Positions 10,099 through 20,310 of a DNA stretch of 64,000 bases are shown one piece after another. Source of the stretch: Endotrypanum monterogeii (Eukaryota > Euglenozoa > Kinetoplastea > Trypanosomatida > Trypanosomatidae); contig CM007347.1 of assembly GCA_000333855.2 (NCBI GenBank), positions 627,003 through 691,002 of the forward strand, given 5' to 3'. Within the stretch, counting starts at the first letter, position 1; every line of letters begins with the position of its first letter. The notes below the pieces were generated by a model. The model had not been told where the DNA came from. It did not search any database and saw only the letters and a list, made by a program, of their open reading frames with translations. The position numbers and the translations under genes were made by a program.

Positions 10099-12754
10099 GT
10101 TGCTCCTATTAATTATGCTGGCTTCTCTGATTGGCCCCCTCCCCCCTCTTCCCCTTCCCCTCCCTTCTTGCCCCATCACTGGTGCGTGTCTTTCCGTTCT
10201 TGGGTTTCTTTCTTTTTATTCTGCTTCTCCTTCTGCAGACTACTTTCGAGAGAGGTATAAATATCTTTCCTTGCATGGGTACGTGTGGTTGGTCAATATG
10301 GCACACACATATTTTTTTCTTGCAGGCGAGTGTGCCTCTTTTATGAACCGTATGACAAGGGGAGGAGGAGAGGGGGGGTTGCGAAGAGGCCGCGTAACGG
10401 GGTGACCACCAGCGACGAGGAACAAAAGTAATGAGGTTCCTCCTGAAAGAATTCTTGCACATAGCACTCCGGTCTTCTTCTTTCTCCGTGAATGCGCTTG
10501 TGACTCTCGTTTCCTGCAAAACGCCCCAGTTCTCCCCTTCCGACTTGCACTTTCTTTCCCCCCCCTCCCGGTACTTCTCAATTTCCCTAGAGTGCACAGA
10601 GATGAAATTAATAGCTGTTTGAAGCAACGCCCCCACCCCAGAAAAAGAAACGTGGGAGGAGATCCATTCCCCCTCGCCCTGCTCCACAATTATAAAAAAA
10701 AAGGAGTCCTAATAAGCGATGTGTCAAAGGCTCACCGATATCCCTCCCCCTCCTCCTCCTCTTCCTTTGCTTTCCCCCCTTCTACGCATACTCCACAGAA
10801 AAGTTACCTACACTCACTACCACGCAAAAAAAAAAAACTCGTCAGTACGTTGTGTCTCCACATACACACACACACCTCTATATCTCTATATACATATTCG
10901 CGCATCAATATATATATATTTTCAGGGCGGCGAGACTCGTTCTTCCACTCCCCCTCCCCCTCCCTCACGCAAACATACACACACACACACAAGCAAACTA
11001 ACGGCCACGGGGAAATTACGCCACAGAAATAGAGCGGACGTCTCAAGTTTCGTGCATCCGTTGCGCCATCCCTCTTTTTCCGTAATTCTTTCTGCTCCCC
11101 CTTTTTTTTTCATCTTATCAGGCATCGAAATCTCATCACTGCGTCTACACATCACCTTGCTTTTTCTTTCACAGCGGAAAAAAAAAAGAAGAGTGGAGGG
11201 TGGAGGTTCACGCGTATACGCGCATCCCTCGAAATCCCTTCAGAAAATAGCAGAGGAGAAAAAGAAGAAGAGGCAATCTTTTATAATTCGAGGCATCCCA
11301 GAAGTGCGCTATTGAACAAATTTGATAGAGCGCAGCCAATCGGGTAGACGACGTCGGTCAAGGTGATTCTCATTCATCTGAGTCGTATTCCCTCACCCCT
11401 CTCCCACGCACCACTCATCACCAGTCTCGTCAGTTCCCCTCCACCCGTCTTCGGTAACCTCTTTCTTTTAGAGGACGGAGGGGCGTGGGGTTTGCAGAAG
11501 CAATTTTCTTTCGATTCAAACTACCGTTCCTCACTCTACAGCATGCACGCACGCATACAACTAAGCTCGTTCTAGCGCAACATTTTCTCTGCGAGACACT
11601 TCCCTCGTCTTTTTTTTTGGCCTTGAGTAGCAAGGAGATTTGCAGTGGTGTTGTACTCGATCCTTTCGGGTGAAGTGTTGTCCCCGTGTCATTTTTCCCC
11701 TCTGCTTCGTTGACACCTTTTCCCTTTGTCTCTGAGCTGTGTTCCCTGTTTTTTTTTTTCTTGCTCTTTTCGGGGATCATCATTTTAGAGCGTCTGTGTT
11801 GGGTTTGCTGTTATATATATAAATATATATTTATATATATATTTATATATTTATTGACTTATTTCCACGTTCCATTTTAGTTTTAATCTTTCGCCTTTCT
11901 TGTCTTGTTGCTGTGGTCACTGCTCTGGTCAACTTCCTCACTCTCTGCGCTTGGGTTGTCGTGGCGGCAAGTCATAAGGAAGTGGAGGGGGGGATCGTAG
12001 CAAACAAGAACTTCAGCAGTGAGGAGCGTCGAATCAATACAGCGTTGAGGTAGCTATCTCCAGCATCTACTCCCTCCTTCCACAGGTTGTGAGGTACCTA
12101 CCCACTGTAGCACGGAACAGTTCAGTCACATTATTGATTTTCAGATTTTTCCGCCACTCTTTATTTATTAGTGGTGCCTTTCGTCTAGTACGTGTTTTTT
12201 TTGTTCTTTAGCATATTTTTTTATATCCATTTTTTTCTTTCTCCCCTTCCCTACCTTTCTTTGTCCGTTGCTGTTCTTTGTGTGTGTGTGTGTGTGTGTG
12301 TCAGCATAAACTTATACATAGTACTGCGGTGTGTTTCGATCATCTACCCTATCCACCACACCCTTGCGGTGCCCCTCCCCCTTTTCGCGACAGCTTAGGC
12401 GTGCTTGGCGCAAGGTGAGAGAGGCGGTGGGTTAAGGCTAGCAGTTTCTCTACCTGTGAGATTTGACGCTGAGGGTATTGGTGCAGTCGCAGACCGCTCC
12501 CCTTCTGGTTTTCTACATTGCAACGCCACCCCCTTTTCTTGCACAGTGACCCGCTTGTGCCCTTCAACATTCGAGCTTTTGCACAGTGGTGTGCCGCCTT
12601 CTTCTTTTTCTTTTTTGTTCCCTAACCCGCACACGTGCGCATTTGCCTTTCCGTGCTTATTCACGCCCAATCGATATCTCCTTTCAGACCAGGAACTCAT
12701 CTGATTGACCAGTTTATTTTCTCACCACTTTATATATTATTTTTCAAGTATACT

Positions 12755-12791
<37 letters not shown>

Positions 12792-12940
12792 CTTTACTGG
12801 TTGTGCTACCTTGTTTCGACTTCGTCTATTTTTTCAAAACATTTTTACATGTACTGGCGCAGGACTTGTGCCACTGCCTTTCCCCTCCCTCTCTCCTTTC
12901 CCCTACCCCAACGTCCTTGCCAACTTGCGAGTCTTTGACG

Positions 12941-12976
12941 TGATTCTTTCTCCCCTTCTTCTCTCCGTGTCCACAG
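12941..12976 (+). promoter_or_regulatory. Candidate trans-splice acceptor for eIF4E
   Basis: The tract TTCTTTCTCCCCTTCTTCTC is followed closely by CCACAG ending at 12976. Used as acceptor it would leave a 5' UTR of about 246 nt before the ATG at 13223. That UTR is itself very pyrimidine-rich (13095-13205) and ends in an A12 run. The AG just after that run at 13212-13213 is an alternative giving a leader under 12 nt. Confidence 0.35.
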
Positions 12977-13222
12977 AGGTACGCTCGCTGGACCCAGTAT
13001 CTACATGGTTGAGTCTCCTGTCAGAGATCGCAGCACTTGCTTTCAAAGAATAGATCGACGTTGATCCCTCGTTTCTTTGAGGACACTCGCATACGGCCTC
13101 CCCTCCCTCTGTTCCTCCCTCCCTTCCCCTCTGTTCCTCCCTCTCTTCCCTCCGACTACTCGTCTTTCCCTCCCTCTTTTCACGACCCCTTTTCCCCTTT
13201 AAAAAAAAAAAAGTGCTGCGAC

Positions 13223-13885
13223 ATGTCAGCCCCATCTTCTGCTCATCCGAAGAAAATGACCAATCTTCACAAGTTGCAGCGCTCCTGGACGCTCTGGTAC
13301 GATAGCCCGTCGACGTATAATACGGACAACTGGGAGATGTCACTCGTTCCCATTATGACAGTCCACTCGGTCGAGGAGTTCTTTCTCATGCTCCGCTACA
13401 TGAAGCCACTGCACGCCCTGCGCACCTCTTCGCAGTATCATTTTTTCCAAGAAGGTGTAAAACCCATGTGGGAGGATCCTGCCAACAAAAAAGGCGGTAA
13501 GCTTTGGGTAAATTTGGATATCAAGAGTGCCAATGGTCGGAGCAACAACAGCAACAACAACAACAGCAACAGCAACAGTGGCGCAACTGTAGCCGACGGC
13601 GGCCCTATGGAATCGAAGACAGACCTTGATAAGGCCTGGGAAAATGTTCTGATGGCCACCGTAGGCGAGTATCTCGAATGTTTGGACAAGAAAAACACCT
13701 CGGCGGAGTCTTTTGTGACGGGCATTGTCATGTCGAAGCGTAAGTACCACAATCGTCTCGCGGTGTGGGTAAGCGATGCGTCGGCTACGGAAAAGATTGA
13801 TGCGCTGAAAAAGACACTCACCAAGGAAGCAAACCTGACACCGATTGCATCCATTGTCTTTACTAAACACGGCGATACATCTTAG
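13223..13885 (+). CDS. EIF4E1: Cap-binding translation initiation factor eIF4E (EIF4E1 type), 220 aa
   Basis: Binds the mRNA 5' cap, in kinetoplastids the hypermethylated cap-4 of the spliced leader. The start is the ATG after an A-run; the frame is open upstream but only from a TTG. Cap-binding features are in order: LWYDSP near residue 24, Trp37 in NTDNWEMSLVPI (equivalent to mammalian W56), and Trp83-Glu84 in GVKPMWEDPANKKGGKLW (equivalent to W102-E103). A later RLAVWVSD segment matches the strand carrying mammalian W166. A low-complexity insertion of Asn and Ser (about residues 104-128), encoded by AAC/AGC repeats, splits the core after the LWVNLDI strand. The short N-terminus and this insertion resemble the Leishmania EIF4E1 paralogue rather than the longer EIF4E3/EIF4E4; the paralogue call is from memory of those proteins. 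Confidence 0.92.
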   Translation: MSAPSSAHPKKMTNLHKLQRSWTLWYDSPSTYNTDNWEMSLVPIMTVHSVEEFFLMLRYMKPLHALRTSSQYHFFQEGVKPMWEDPANKKGGKLWVNLDIKSANGRSNNSNNNNSNSNSGATVADGGPMESKTDLDKAWENVLMATVGEYLECLDKKNTSAESFVTGIVMSKRKYHNRLAVWVSDASATEKIDALKKTLTKEANLTPIASIVFTKHGDTS

Positions 13886-14005
13886 TACCGTATATATATA
13901 TATTTTTTTTTCTCGTCTCGCTCTGTCTTCTTTGAGGATGTGCGTGTATTGATGTCGTGGCTTTGGGTGAGTCTCCGCCTCTTCAGTGCTCAGATTGTTT
14001 GATTC

Positions 14006-14007
<2 letters not shown>

Positions 14008-14047
<40 letters not shown>
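14008..14047. repeat. (TA)20 microsatellite
   Basis: About 40 bases of uninterrupted TA, roughly 100 bases before the N gap. Confidence 0.95.
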
Positions 14048-14049
<2 letters not shown>

Positions 14050-14150
14050 AAGTAAGTTAGTTGTTCGTTTCGTTTTTCGGTTTTTTACGTTTTTTCGTTT
14101 TTTCGTTTCGTTGGTGGTAGGTCGGTGTCGTACGTCGTCGTTCGTGGTGT

Positions 14151-14332
14151 NNNNNNNNNNNNNNNNNNNNNNNNNNNNNNNNNNNNNNNNNNNNNNNNNN
14201 NNNNNNNNNNNNNNNNNNNNNNNNNNNNNNNNNNNNNNNNNNNNNNNNNNNNNNNNNNNNNNNNNNNNNNNNNNNNNNNNNNNNNNNNNNNNNNNNNNNN
14301 NNNNNNNNNNNNNNNNNNNNNNNNNNNNNNNN
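14151..14332. other. Assembly gap, 182 N
   Basis: Unknown bases. The left flank is T/C/G-rich with repeated CGTTTTTT and CGTCG units. The right flank starts TACTAGTACTAG and runs into an AT palindrome (14345-14366). The gap was probably caused by repeats on both sides. Confidence 0.99.
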
Positions 14333-14344
14333 TACTAGTACTAG

Positions 14345-14366
14345 TATATAGTATATATACTATATA
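14345..14366. repeat. AT-rich palindrome, 22 bp
   Basis: TATATAGTATA is followed by its reverse complement TATACTATATA, giving a perfect 22-bp palindrome beside the N gap. It continues into a TA tract to about 14378. Confidence 0.8.
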
Positions 14367-16531
14367 TATATATATATCTAAGAAATTGATGGGTTCGTCT
14401 TTTGGGTTTTTTTTCTTTAGGTTTTTTTTTTTCCCTGGTGAGGCGGGTTGTGAACTCGTCGTTCTGGTGTTGTGCATGTTGTCTCCCCTCTTTTCTGATG
14501 CGTTGGTGCCAACGGCTACCTTCCTCGTTCTTTGATGACTCACGCAGGAGTCTACGTACTTGAGAAAAAAAATGAAAAAACATCAGGAGAGTTTTTTCTT
14601 TGCATGCGGATTCGCTGACTGTTTCGGTTGCAACAAATGTCTCGTACGCAATTCTACAAAAAAAAAAACGTAGTCATACACCACACTGCCGCTCATTCAC
14701 GGAAATGAGTGAAGTACCAGAGCACATTTATTTCGTCCTCTCGCCTCTTTAACAACCCCCTTCTCGGTTCCCTTCTCCGCCCTTGTACATCTTTCTTCGT
14801 GTGTGCCTCTTTGGCAATATCTCTCCTTTTCTGGTTCCAACTCTTTTTTTTTTAAATCAACTTGAGTGACGAAAGAAGGCACAACGTGTCTTGCGTATGC
14901 TCGTGTGCTTTAGTGTGCCTGGCGGTAGGCCCTCCGTCTTTTCTGTAGTCGGCGTCGCCTCCCGCATTCTCAGCGGGCCTTGCTGACTTTGGATATGCCA
15001 TGTCCACGGGACATCTTCGCAATCCTAGTCGAGGGGGGGGGGAGGGGTGGAGTGGTCCGGTGCCCCCCCTGGAAAGCAAGCTGCAGGCATTGCAGGCTGG
15101 CCTCCATCCCTGGGATATCTTTATCGGTCAACTCTCTGGTTAGCTCACTCCGGATCGCTCCTACCAACTACGGCACGACACGGGCAGACGGAGAGGCGTG
15201 GCATACCGATGGAATATTGTCTCCGAGGTGCGGGGAGGTGACTTGGGGAGCTCCAAGTGCGTCTTGGAGCTTATTTCAAATGAGTGTGAAGCAGTTGCCC
15301 TTCTCCCGAGCAGATCCCACATGTGTCTCGGCCACCAAACAAAACTCGTAGGGTCGCCTGCTGGAATCGAGTTATACGGACATGTCGAGGTGCACTGGTG
15401 CTGACTGCGCAGTGCGTGTTGCCGAGAAGGGAAGACAGAGGAAATATGTGGTTGGGAAGGGCGCGTGGGCAGCGTAGGCGAAATACACTGCTCCCTGCGA
15501 CACGATAGGAGGATGAGGAGGCATTGCCGTGATGCAGCAGAGACTAGCAAAGCATAGTGGTCTTCTTAGACATCCCGTCCTATTAGTGGTGGGAGGTCTC
15601 GCTGAGCAGGCGCGAGTACGAGAAAAAAAAAGTGACCCTATGGGAAGGGTGCAGAGGGTCTAAGAGTTCAACATAATCTGCTTTCAAAAACAAGCAGAGG
15701 CGGAAGGCAAATTTTTTTTTTTCGGCGACAGTCGCGAACTTCGGGCAAGAAGTGAGACCATGCGCAGCTCTGATGTTCCAAGCGAGGTTGGAGAACCCCC
15801 TCCACCTCCTGACCCAATCATCATAACGACGTGCATAGCCAAGGGTATTCTTGAAAAAAAAATCCGTGCATCATTTCGTGTTTCTTCGAAAAACAACCAC
15901 AGGGGAAAAATACCGTGCCCATGCATGTAAGATGTGCGGTCGTTTCTTTCTCCCGCTCAACTGATTGTTTGTCTGCTTGTAATGTTTGTGAACCGTCGCA
16001 GAAGCCGCAACCTTTCCCAGGAACACATATACAGACACGGAAATGCGCACCTGTGAGCGTGGCTATTGGAGCACGACAGCGCAACTATTCTTCTCCGTTT
16101 GTGTTGCATTGCCTTCAAAAAAAAAAAAATCATTTGAAGAACAAACGCAAAAATGGTTCACGTCCTAAAGAAACGAAAAGTGGGGAAGGGTTGAAGAGAG
16201 GTAGTGCCTCAGCCTGCGTTCATGCCAAAGCAAAGTTGCGAGGTTGGTTATACGTTGCTATGTTTGTGGCCGGTGTGTGGCGGAAGAGGGAGAGGGGGGA
16301 TGAAAATTTCTCTCATCCTCTCTACCTCATCTTTATTTTTCCCGCTCTATTTTGCACCGCCGGTTCTCATGCAACTCACCGTGAGCATGTGTCGTTCACG
16401 AATGTCTTCAATTTCCTTGTTTAGCACACAAAAGGGGAGGTAATATGCGCCTGGCACTCAGTCTTTCTTTGGCCAGCCTTGCCGCTGCGATTTCGTGATG
16501 TGATCGAGGGGGATGCCGCTTGCCCCTTCAT

Positions 16532-16565
16532 GTGCCCCCCTCCCCCTTTTTGATTTTCCCCTTAG
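16532..16565 (+). promoter_or_regulatory. Candidate trans-splice acceptor for the dynein intermediate chain
   Basis: A C- and T-rich tract ends in CCCCTTAG at 16565, 199 nt before the ATG at 16765. A later GGACAG (16689) after a T/G-rich stretch is an alternative. Confidence 0.35.
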
Positions 16566-16764
16566 CCAACTCTCTTTTCTTCTTCCCCACTGATTTTATT
16601 CTTTCTACCACATCCTTCATGCATATATATGCCCGCACTCTTCGCTGTGTGTGTACTCCCCCTCTTTTGTTGTTGTTGTTGGGGGACAGCATGCGAAGAT
16701 TTAACGGTCGTAACGTTCACGTACGCCATACGGCATCTCACACGAGCATAGCTGGCCCCGAAAT

Positions 16765-19272
16765 ATGTCAGTGGCCACTGAGAAAGATGTGGTGCCCCCA
16801 CATTCCACCAACATCCCTGCTGAGAGTGCCGCAGGGGTGGCCAACGCCCCTGCGTTGCGGACTGGCACCGACACTCTGGCAGGCGCTCATGAGGATTCTG
16901 TGGAGTTGGTCACCAATGAGCTTCTGCAGCTGGCGGAACAGCTTCGCGTCGTAGTGCCCAAAGGCATCTGGAAAAGTTTTAACAGCGAAGACGAGATTCG
17001 GAAGCAGAGGGCAGATGATCCCGCGGGTGCGCCTCCTGTACCGAGTCGCCCTCCCATCACCGTTCATTTCGAGGTGACGCGACAGGCTATACTGCGTCAC
17101 CGCACCTCGGCGCACAACAATTATGTCACGAAGGACGCAGGCGAGGATAGCCGAGACTTGCGCTCTGTTGACAATCCCCTTTATGAGGTGATGCGAGACG
17201 TTGTGGAGACTGGCGTGCAGGCCGTGCCACGGCGGGTCACCGACTCAACGCAAACACACCACTCCCGTTGCGTGAACGCAGTGGCGCAGGTGGAGCCAAA
17301 AATTGTGGATGCTTGTATCTCTCACGTGCCGCCTCCGAAAGTGGAGCAGCCGAATCTGCGTGCGTTCCTGGACAAGGTGCTTCCCCGGACCTTACTCTGT
17401 CTGACACAGAACTATCAGATCCCCATCTATACCGATGACTTCCGCAGCTTCAACGAGGACGACGCCTTTGTTTCGTCGCACGACGAGCTTGTTTTGATTG
17501 AAAAGGCAAACTTTGTTCACAGTGCCACCAAAGGGCGGAGAGTAAGCGGTGTGCACTGGCGCAGCGGGCGGAAGCGCGATCATCTTGTGTGTGTCGCGTC
17601 GATCAGCCTGCAAACGTTCACGGAGCGGCTGGAGTCTAATCGGCGATGCGAGAGCAGTCTTTCTCTTGTGTGGGACCTGAAAGACCCAATGCACCCTCGG
17701 TACCTGCTGGAGGCCCCCGAGGAGGTGCAGGTACTTAAGTTTCACCCCGTAAAGCCGAATTTGATTGCCGGCGGCGCCCTCAATGGCCAAGTATTTCTCT
17801 GGGATTTGAGCAGGGCTGACGCGAGCAGCTTCTTTTCTAAAGGAAAGTCACAATCGCAGCAGCAGAAACACAACCACGTACCCAACAGCACCGTGGATGG
17901 CTCTGGGAATGGTGGAGAGGAGGACAATTCTGAATTCCGGGAAGTGGGCGAGGTGCCTCGCATGCCGGAAATCTTCAAAGGTGTTAGCCTGGAGATCGAC
18001 GGAGATGTCCAGGTGCCTCGTCTGCAACCGTCACAGCAGTCACGCGTCGAGCTATCTCACCAAGGTCCCGTTCACGATCTCCAATGGCTGCCCGACCGAC
18101 TTGAGTTTGGATTTGATGGCAAGCAGTCGGTTGTTAACGAGAGTCATCAGTTTGCCACCATCAGCGAAGACGGCGCAATATTGGTGTGGGATACGCGCCG
18201 ACAGTACCTGCCGCAGGATAAGCTGCGGAAGATCAAGCACCAGAGTAGAACTGGCAACGGCGAGGAGCCATGGGTGCCATTGCTGCGTTATCAGCTGGCC
18301 AAGCCCGACGGTACCGGTGACATGCCAGGGTTCCGCTTCTTCTTCAATGGGTGCATATCAGATGAGGACCCTTCCTATGCGGCTGCTGTGGCCAGCACGG
18401 AAGGCGAGCTTGGGTTCTGTTCGATGATCAGTAAGCACGAGCGGCGCTCATCGATCGTGGTCGCCACCTTCGGACACACGAAGGACACGCGATTCGTGCG
18501 ATCGGTGGCGTCGTCGGCCCACTCTGGCCCCGTGTACTGCGTTGAGCGACACCCAACGATCGGGGATGTTTATCTGACATGCGGTGATGACTGCTTCAAG
18601 GTGTGGCGTACAGGCCTTCTGATGCCGTTGTACGAATCACCCAAGCGGGCTGGTAGTGTTACCTGTGCAGCATGGTCCCCTGCACGTCCAGGGCTGATCA
18701 TGATTGGCACAGGTAATGGCATGGTGGAGGTGTGGGACTTGTTGGACCGTAACCCCGAACCAATGCTGACACATCACCTTGTCCAGGATGCCATTACATC
18801 CATCTCCTTCCAGCCACCCCCACCCCGCATGACACGTCGCTACACCCAGCAGCTGCTCCTCGGCACGAACCTCGGCTCCTTTCACTGGTATGTATTGCCC
18901 CCAGGGCTTTCACGCGCATCCAGCGGGGAGAAAAAATACCTGCGGGCGATGCTCGAGCGAGAAACGCGGCGCGTCGCCTACTACAACTGGCGCTGGGAGG
19001 AGCGACAGTCTGAGATTGATCGATATGGTATTCAAGGCGCGTCAGAACGGCTGCGCGGGGCGATTTCTGAAGCATTGTCGGGCAAGCCTGCTACAGCAGC
19101 GCACGGAAAAGACAAAAACGAATCGAGTGATGCTTTATCGGAGCGTCCAGTAGTCAAGGAGGAGGTGGACCTGGAGGACCCGTACGCTCACGACTCACAG
19201 CGAGATGCAGAGTTCCTAGAGCTTGTGGAGAAGCTCCACCAAGAGGAGGTCGATCGCATGAGGGCGGAGTAA
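16765..19272 (+). CDS. Inner-arm axonemal dynein intermediate chain, IC140/DNAI3 (WDR63) type, 835 aa
   Basis: A WD-repeat intermediate chain expected to anchor the two-headed inner-arm dynein (I1/f) on flagellar doublet microtubules. The subtype rests on motifs outside the WD repeats that match WDR63 as I recall it: VQAVPRRVTDSTQT (about residues 152-165), LRAFLDKVLPRTLLCLTQN (about 201-219), then a WD segment with SLVWDLKDPMHPRYLLEAP and LKFHPVKPNLIAGGALNGQVFLW (about 298-346). Further repeats are HQFATISEDGAILVWDTRR (near 460-479), VYLTCGDDCFKVWRTG (near 602-617), LIMIGTGNGMVEVWDLL (near 644-660) and LLLGTNLGSFHWYVLP (near 696-711). The tail (about 725-835) is charged and helical with a LERETRR segment, as in other axonemal intermediate chains. 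A low-complexity Ser/Gln/Asn/Gly loop (about 350-385) interrupts the propeller. Length is close to the family norm of about 890. Confidence 0.88.
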   Translation: MSVATEKDVVPPHSTNIPAESAAGVANAPALRTGTDTLAGAHEDSVELVTNELLQLAEQLRVVVPKGIWKSFNSEDEIRKQRADDPAGAPPVPSRPPITVHFEVTRQAILRHRTSAHNNYVTKDAGEDSRDLRSVDNPLYEVMRDVVETGVQAVPRRVTDSTQTHHSRCVNAVAQVEPKIVDACISHVPPPKVEQPNLRAFLDKVLPRTLLCLTQNYQIPIYTDDFRSFNEDDAFVSSHDELVLIEKANFVHSATKGRRVSGVHWRSGRKRDHLVCVASISLQTFTERLESNRRCESSLSLVWDLKDPMHPRYLLEAPEEVQVLKFHPVKPNLIAGGALNGQVFLWDLSRADASSFFSKGKSQSQQQKHNHVPNSTVDGSGNGGEEDNSEFREVGEVPRMPEIFKGVSLEIDGDVQVPRLQPSQQSRVELSHQGPVHDLQWLPDRLEFGFDGKQSVVNESHQFATISEDGAILVWDTRRQYLPQDKLRKIKHQSRTGNGEEPWVPLLRYQLAKPDGTGDMPGFRFFFNGCISDEDPSYAAAVASTEGELGFCSMISKHERRSSIVVATFGHTKDTRFVRSVASSAHSGPVYCVERHPTIGDVYLTCGDDCFKVWRTGLLMPLYESPKRAGSVTCAAWSPARPGLIMIGTGNGMVEVWDLLDRNPEPMLTHHLVQDAITSISFQPPPPRMTRRYTQQLLLGTNLGSFHWYVLPPGLSRASSGEKKYLRAMLERETRRVAYYNWRWEERQSEIDRYGIQGASERLRGAISEALSGKPATAAHGKDKNESSDALSERPVVKEEVDLEDPYAHDSQRDAEFLELVEKLHQEEVDRMRAE

Positions 19273-20240
19273 GCAGCTTGTCTTTTTTTTTTTTTTCGAG
19301 GAACGGAGACGTGTTGCACGTGTCGTCTGGAGCGTTCGGGCTAAGGTTACACATGTCTGTGTTGTCTCAGAACCCCGCGCCTCCTTCCCCCTATGCCCCC
19401 CCCCCCCAATCAGGGTGGGGCCCTGGAGCGGGGGGGGGACGTAGGGGGTATGTTGAATTATTTCTAGTACCTGATCGAGAATGAACTAGGCTTGCTGTTT
19501 TGGGCGGTGTGTGCATGTTTGTGTAACTGCTCCACGAGCGTTACAGGGTTACTGAGGTCATGACATATCGCTTCAATGAGCTGCGGTCTTCGAGTATGTC
19601 ATGCAACTGAGGATGACTCTATCACTCAGATAACCGGGTGCAGAATGCTCACGCAAACGGAGGTTCTCCCGCATAGCTACCCACCCATCGCCATTTCGGG
19701 GGTTTTATCTGCCCTGAAGGATGCATCAAGTGTTCGCAGTTATGCTCTTTTCTATCCTGGGTTCACCTTTGAGTCGTGTCGTGTTTGTCTTTGCATGGGG
19801 TGGGGGTTAGAATCGGAGATCGAGACTGTTATTTGAGGATCATTTTCGCGTCTAGAGTGTTTGGCTGCCGTGGCCTCGACACACGTCATGATGCACCTTC
19901 CAGAGCCGACTCAGAAGTGCAGCGTCGCTCAGATATACGACATGTCGGAGAGGAGTGACTGAAAAGAAGTGCCGCCCGTTTGCGAGTGCTGGGAGTATCA
20001 GTGAAATTTCTTCAGCGGTTGCCAACTTAGCTCTGTGTTGTTTCTCCTGCGCTCCACATCAAACGTGCGCACGTGCCAGGTATTTTTCGAGTGTTTCTGT
20101 TTATTTGCCCCCCCCTCCTACCTCTCCTCGCGTATCCCATTGGTAGATTTTTCCTGTAAATCTTTGATTACTTGTGCAGGAGAGGGTGTTAAACACCGTG
20201 TCCGTCAGATGTAGATAGGTTTCATAGCTCTCTTTATAAA

Positions 20241-20247
20241 TATACAT

Positions 20248-20304
<57 letters not shown>

Positions 20305-20310
20305 TATATC
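20241..20310. repeat. CA tract followed by (TA)n microsatellite
   Basis: About 16 bases of CA pass directly into about 38 bases of TA and then a short TACATATATC. The compound CA-TA design recurs at 24412-24453 and near 25641-25669. Confidence 0.95.

Larger units (their letters stand above)
6350..13222. other. 6.9-kb interval without a convincing gene
   Basis: This is the longest gap between genes in the window. Its open frames are built from microsatellites and homopolymers (runs of HTHTHT, YIYIYI or VCVCVC) and are open on both strands. It contains a perfect 20-bp hairpin at 6768-6811, a CA tract near 7607-7637, TA tracts near 10072-10094 and 11815-11853, and a GT tract near 12280-12301. 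Several strong pyrimidine tracts ending in AG occur (for example 8552 and 12976), so it could yield spliced noncoding RNAs. A weak 88-codon frame at 8555 is listed separately. Confidence 0.55.
13886..16764. other. Intergenic spacer with assembly gap
   Basis: Contains the eIF4E 3' region, a long TA tract (14008-14047), a T/C/G-only stretch, the 182-N gap and a palindromic AT tract after it. From about 14900 to 15620 the sequence is unusually complex and GC-balanced for a spacer but has no coherent frame; this block may be a degenerate retroposon (see findings). The last 250 bases are pyrimidine-rich and lead into the next gene. Confidence 0.55.

Noticed and set aside
9459..10112. 217-codon frame on the + strand
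   Set aside because: Pro/Ser/Phe-rich product from pyrimidine tracts ending in a YIYIYIYI run from TA repeat; it starts at a non-conserved ATG and resembles no protein.
10719..11315. 198-codon frame on the + strand
   Set aside because: The product is a chain of Pro, His-Thr and Tyr-Ile repeats plus Lys runs, all explained by C, CA, TA and A tracts.
13037..13222. 62-codon N-terminal extension of eIF4E
   Set aside because: It opens at TTG, is encoded by a pyrimidine-rich 5' UTR and ends in Lys from an A-run; the ATG at 13223 gives a normal eIF4E N-terminus.
13340..13870. - strand frames of 176 and 138 codons under eIF4E
   Set aside because: Shadows of the eIF4E coding region; the Val/Leu runs are the antisense of its Asn/Ser repeat.
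14980..15550. Frames of 123 (+) and 129 (-) codons in the 15-kb block
   Set aside because: Neither has protein-like composition or a plausible start context, and both strands are open together; a degenerate repeat explains the block better.
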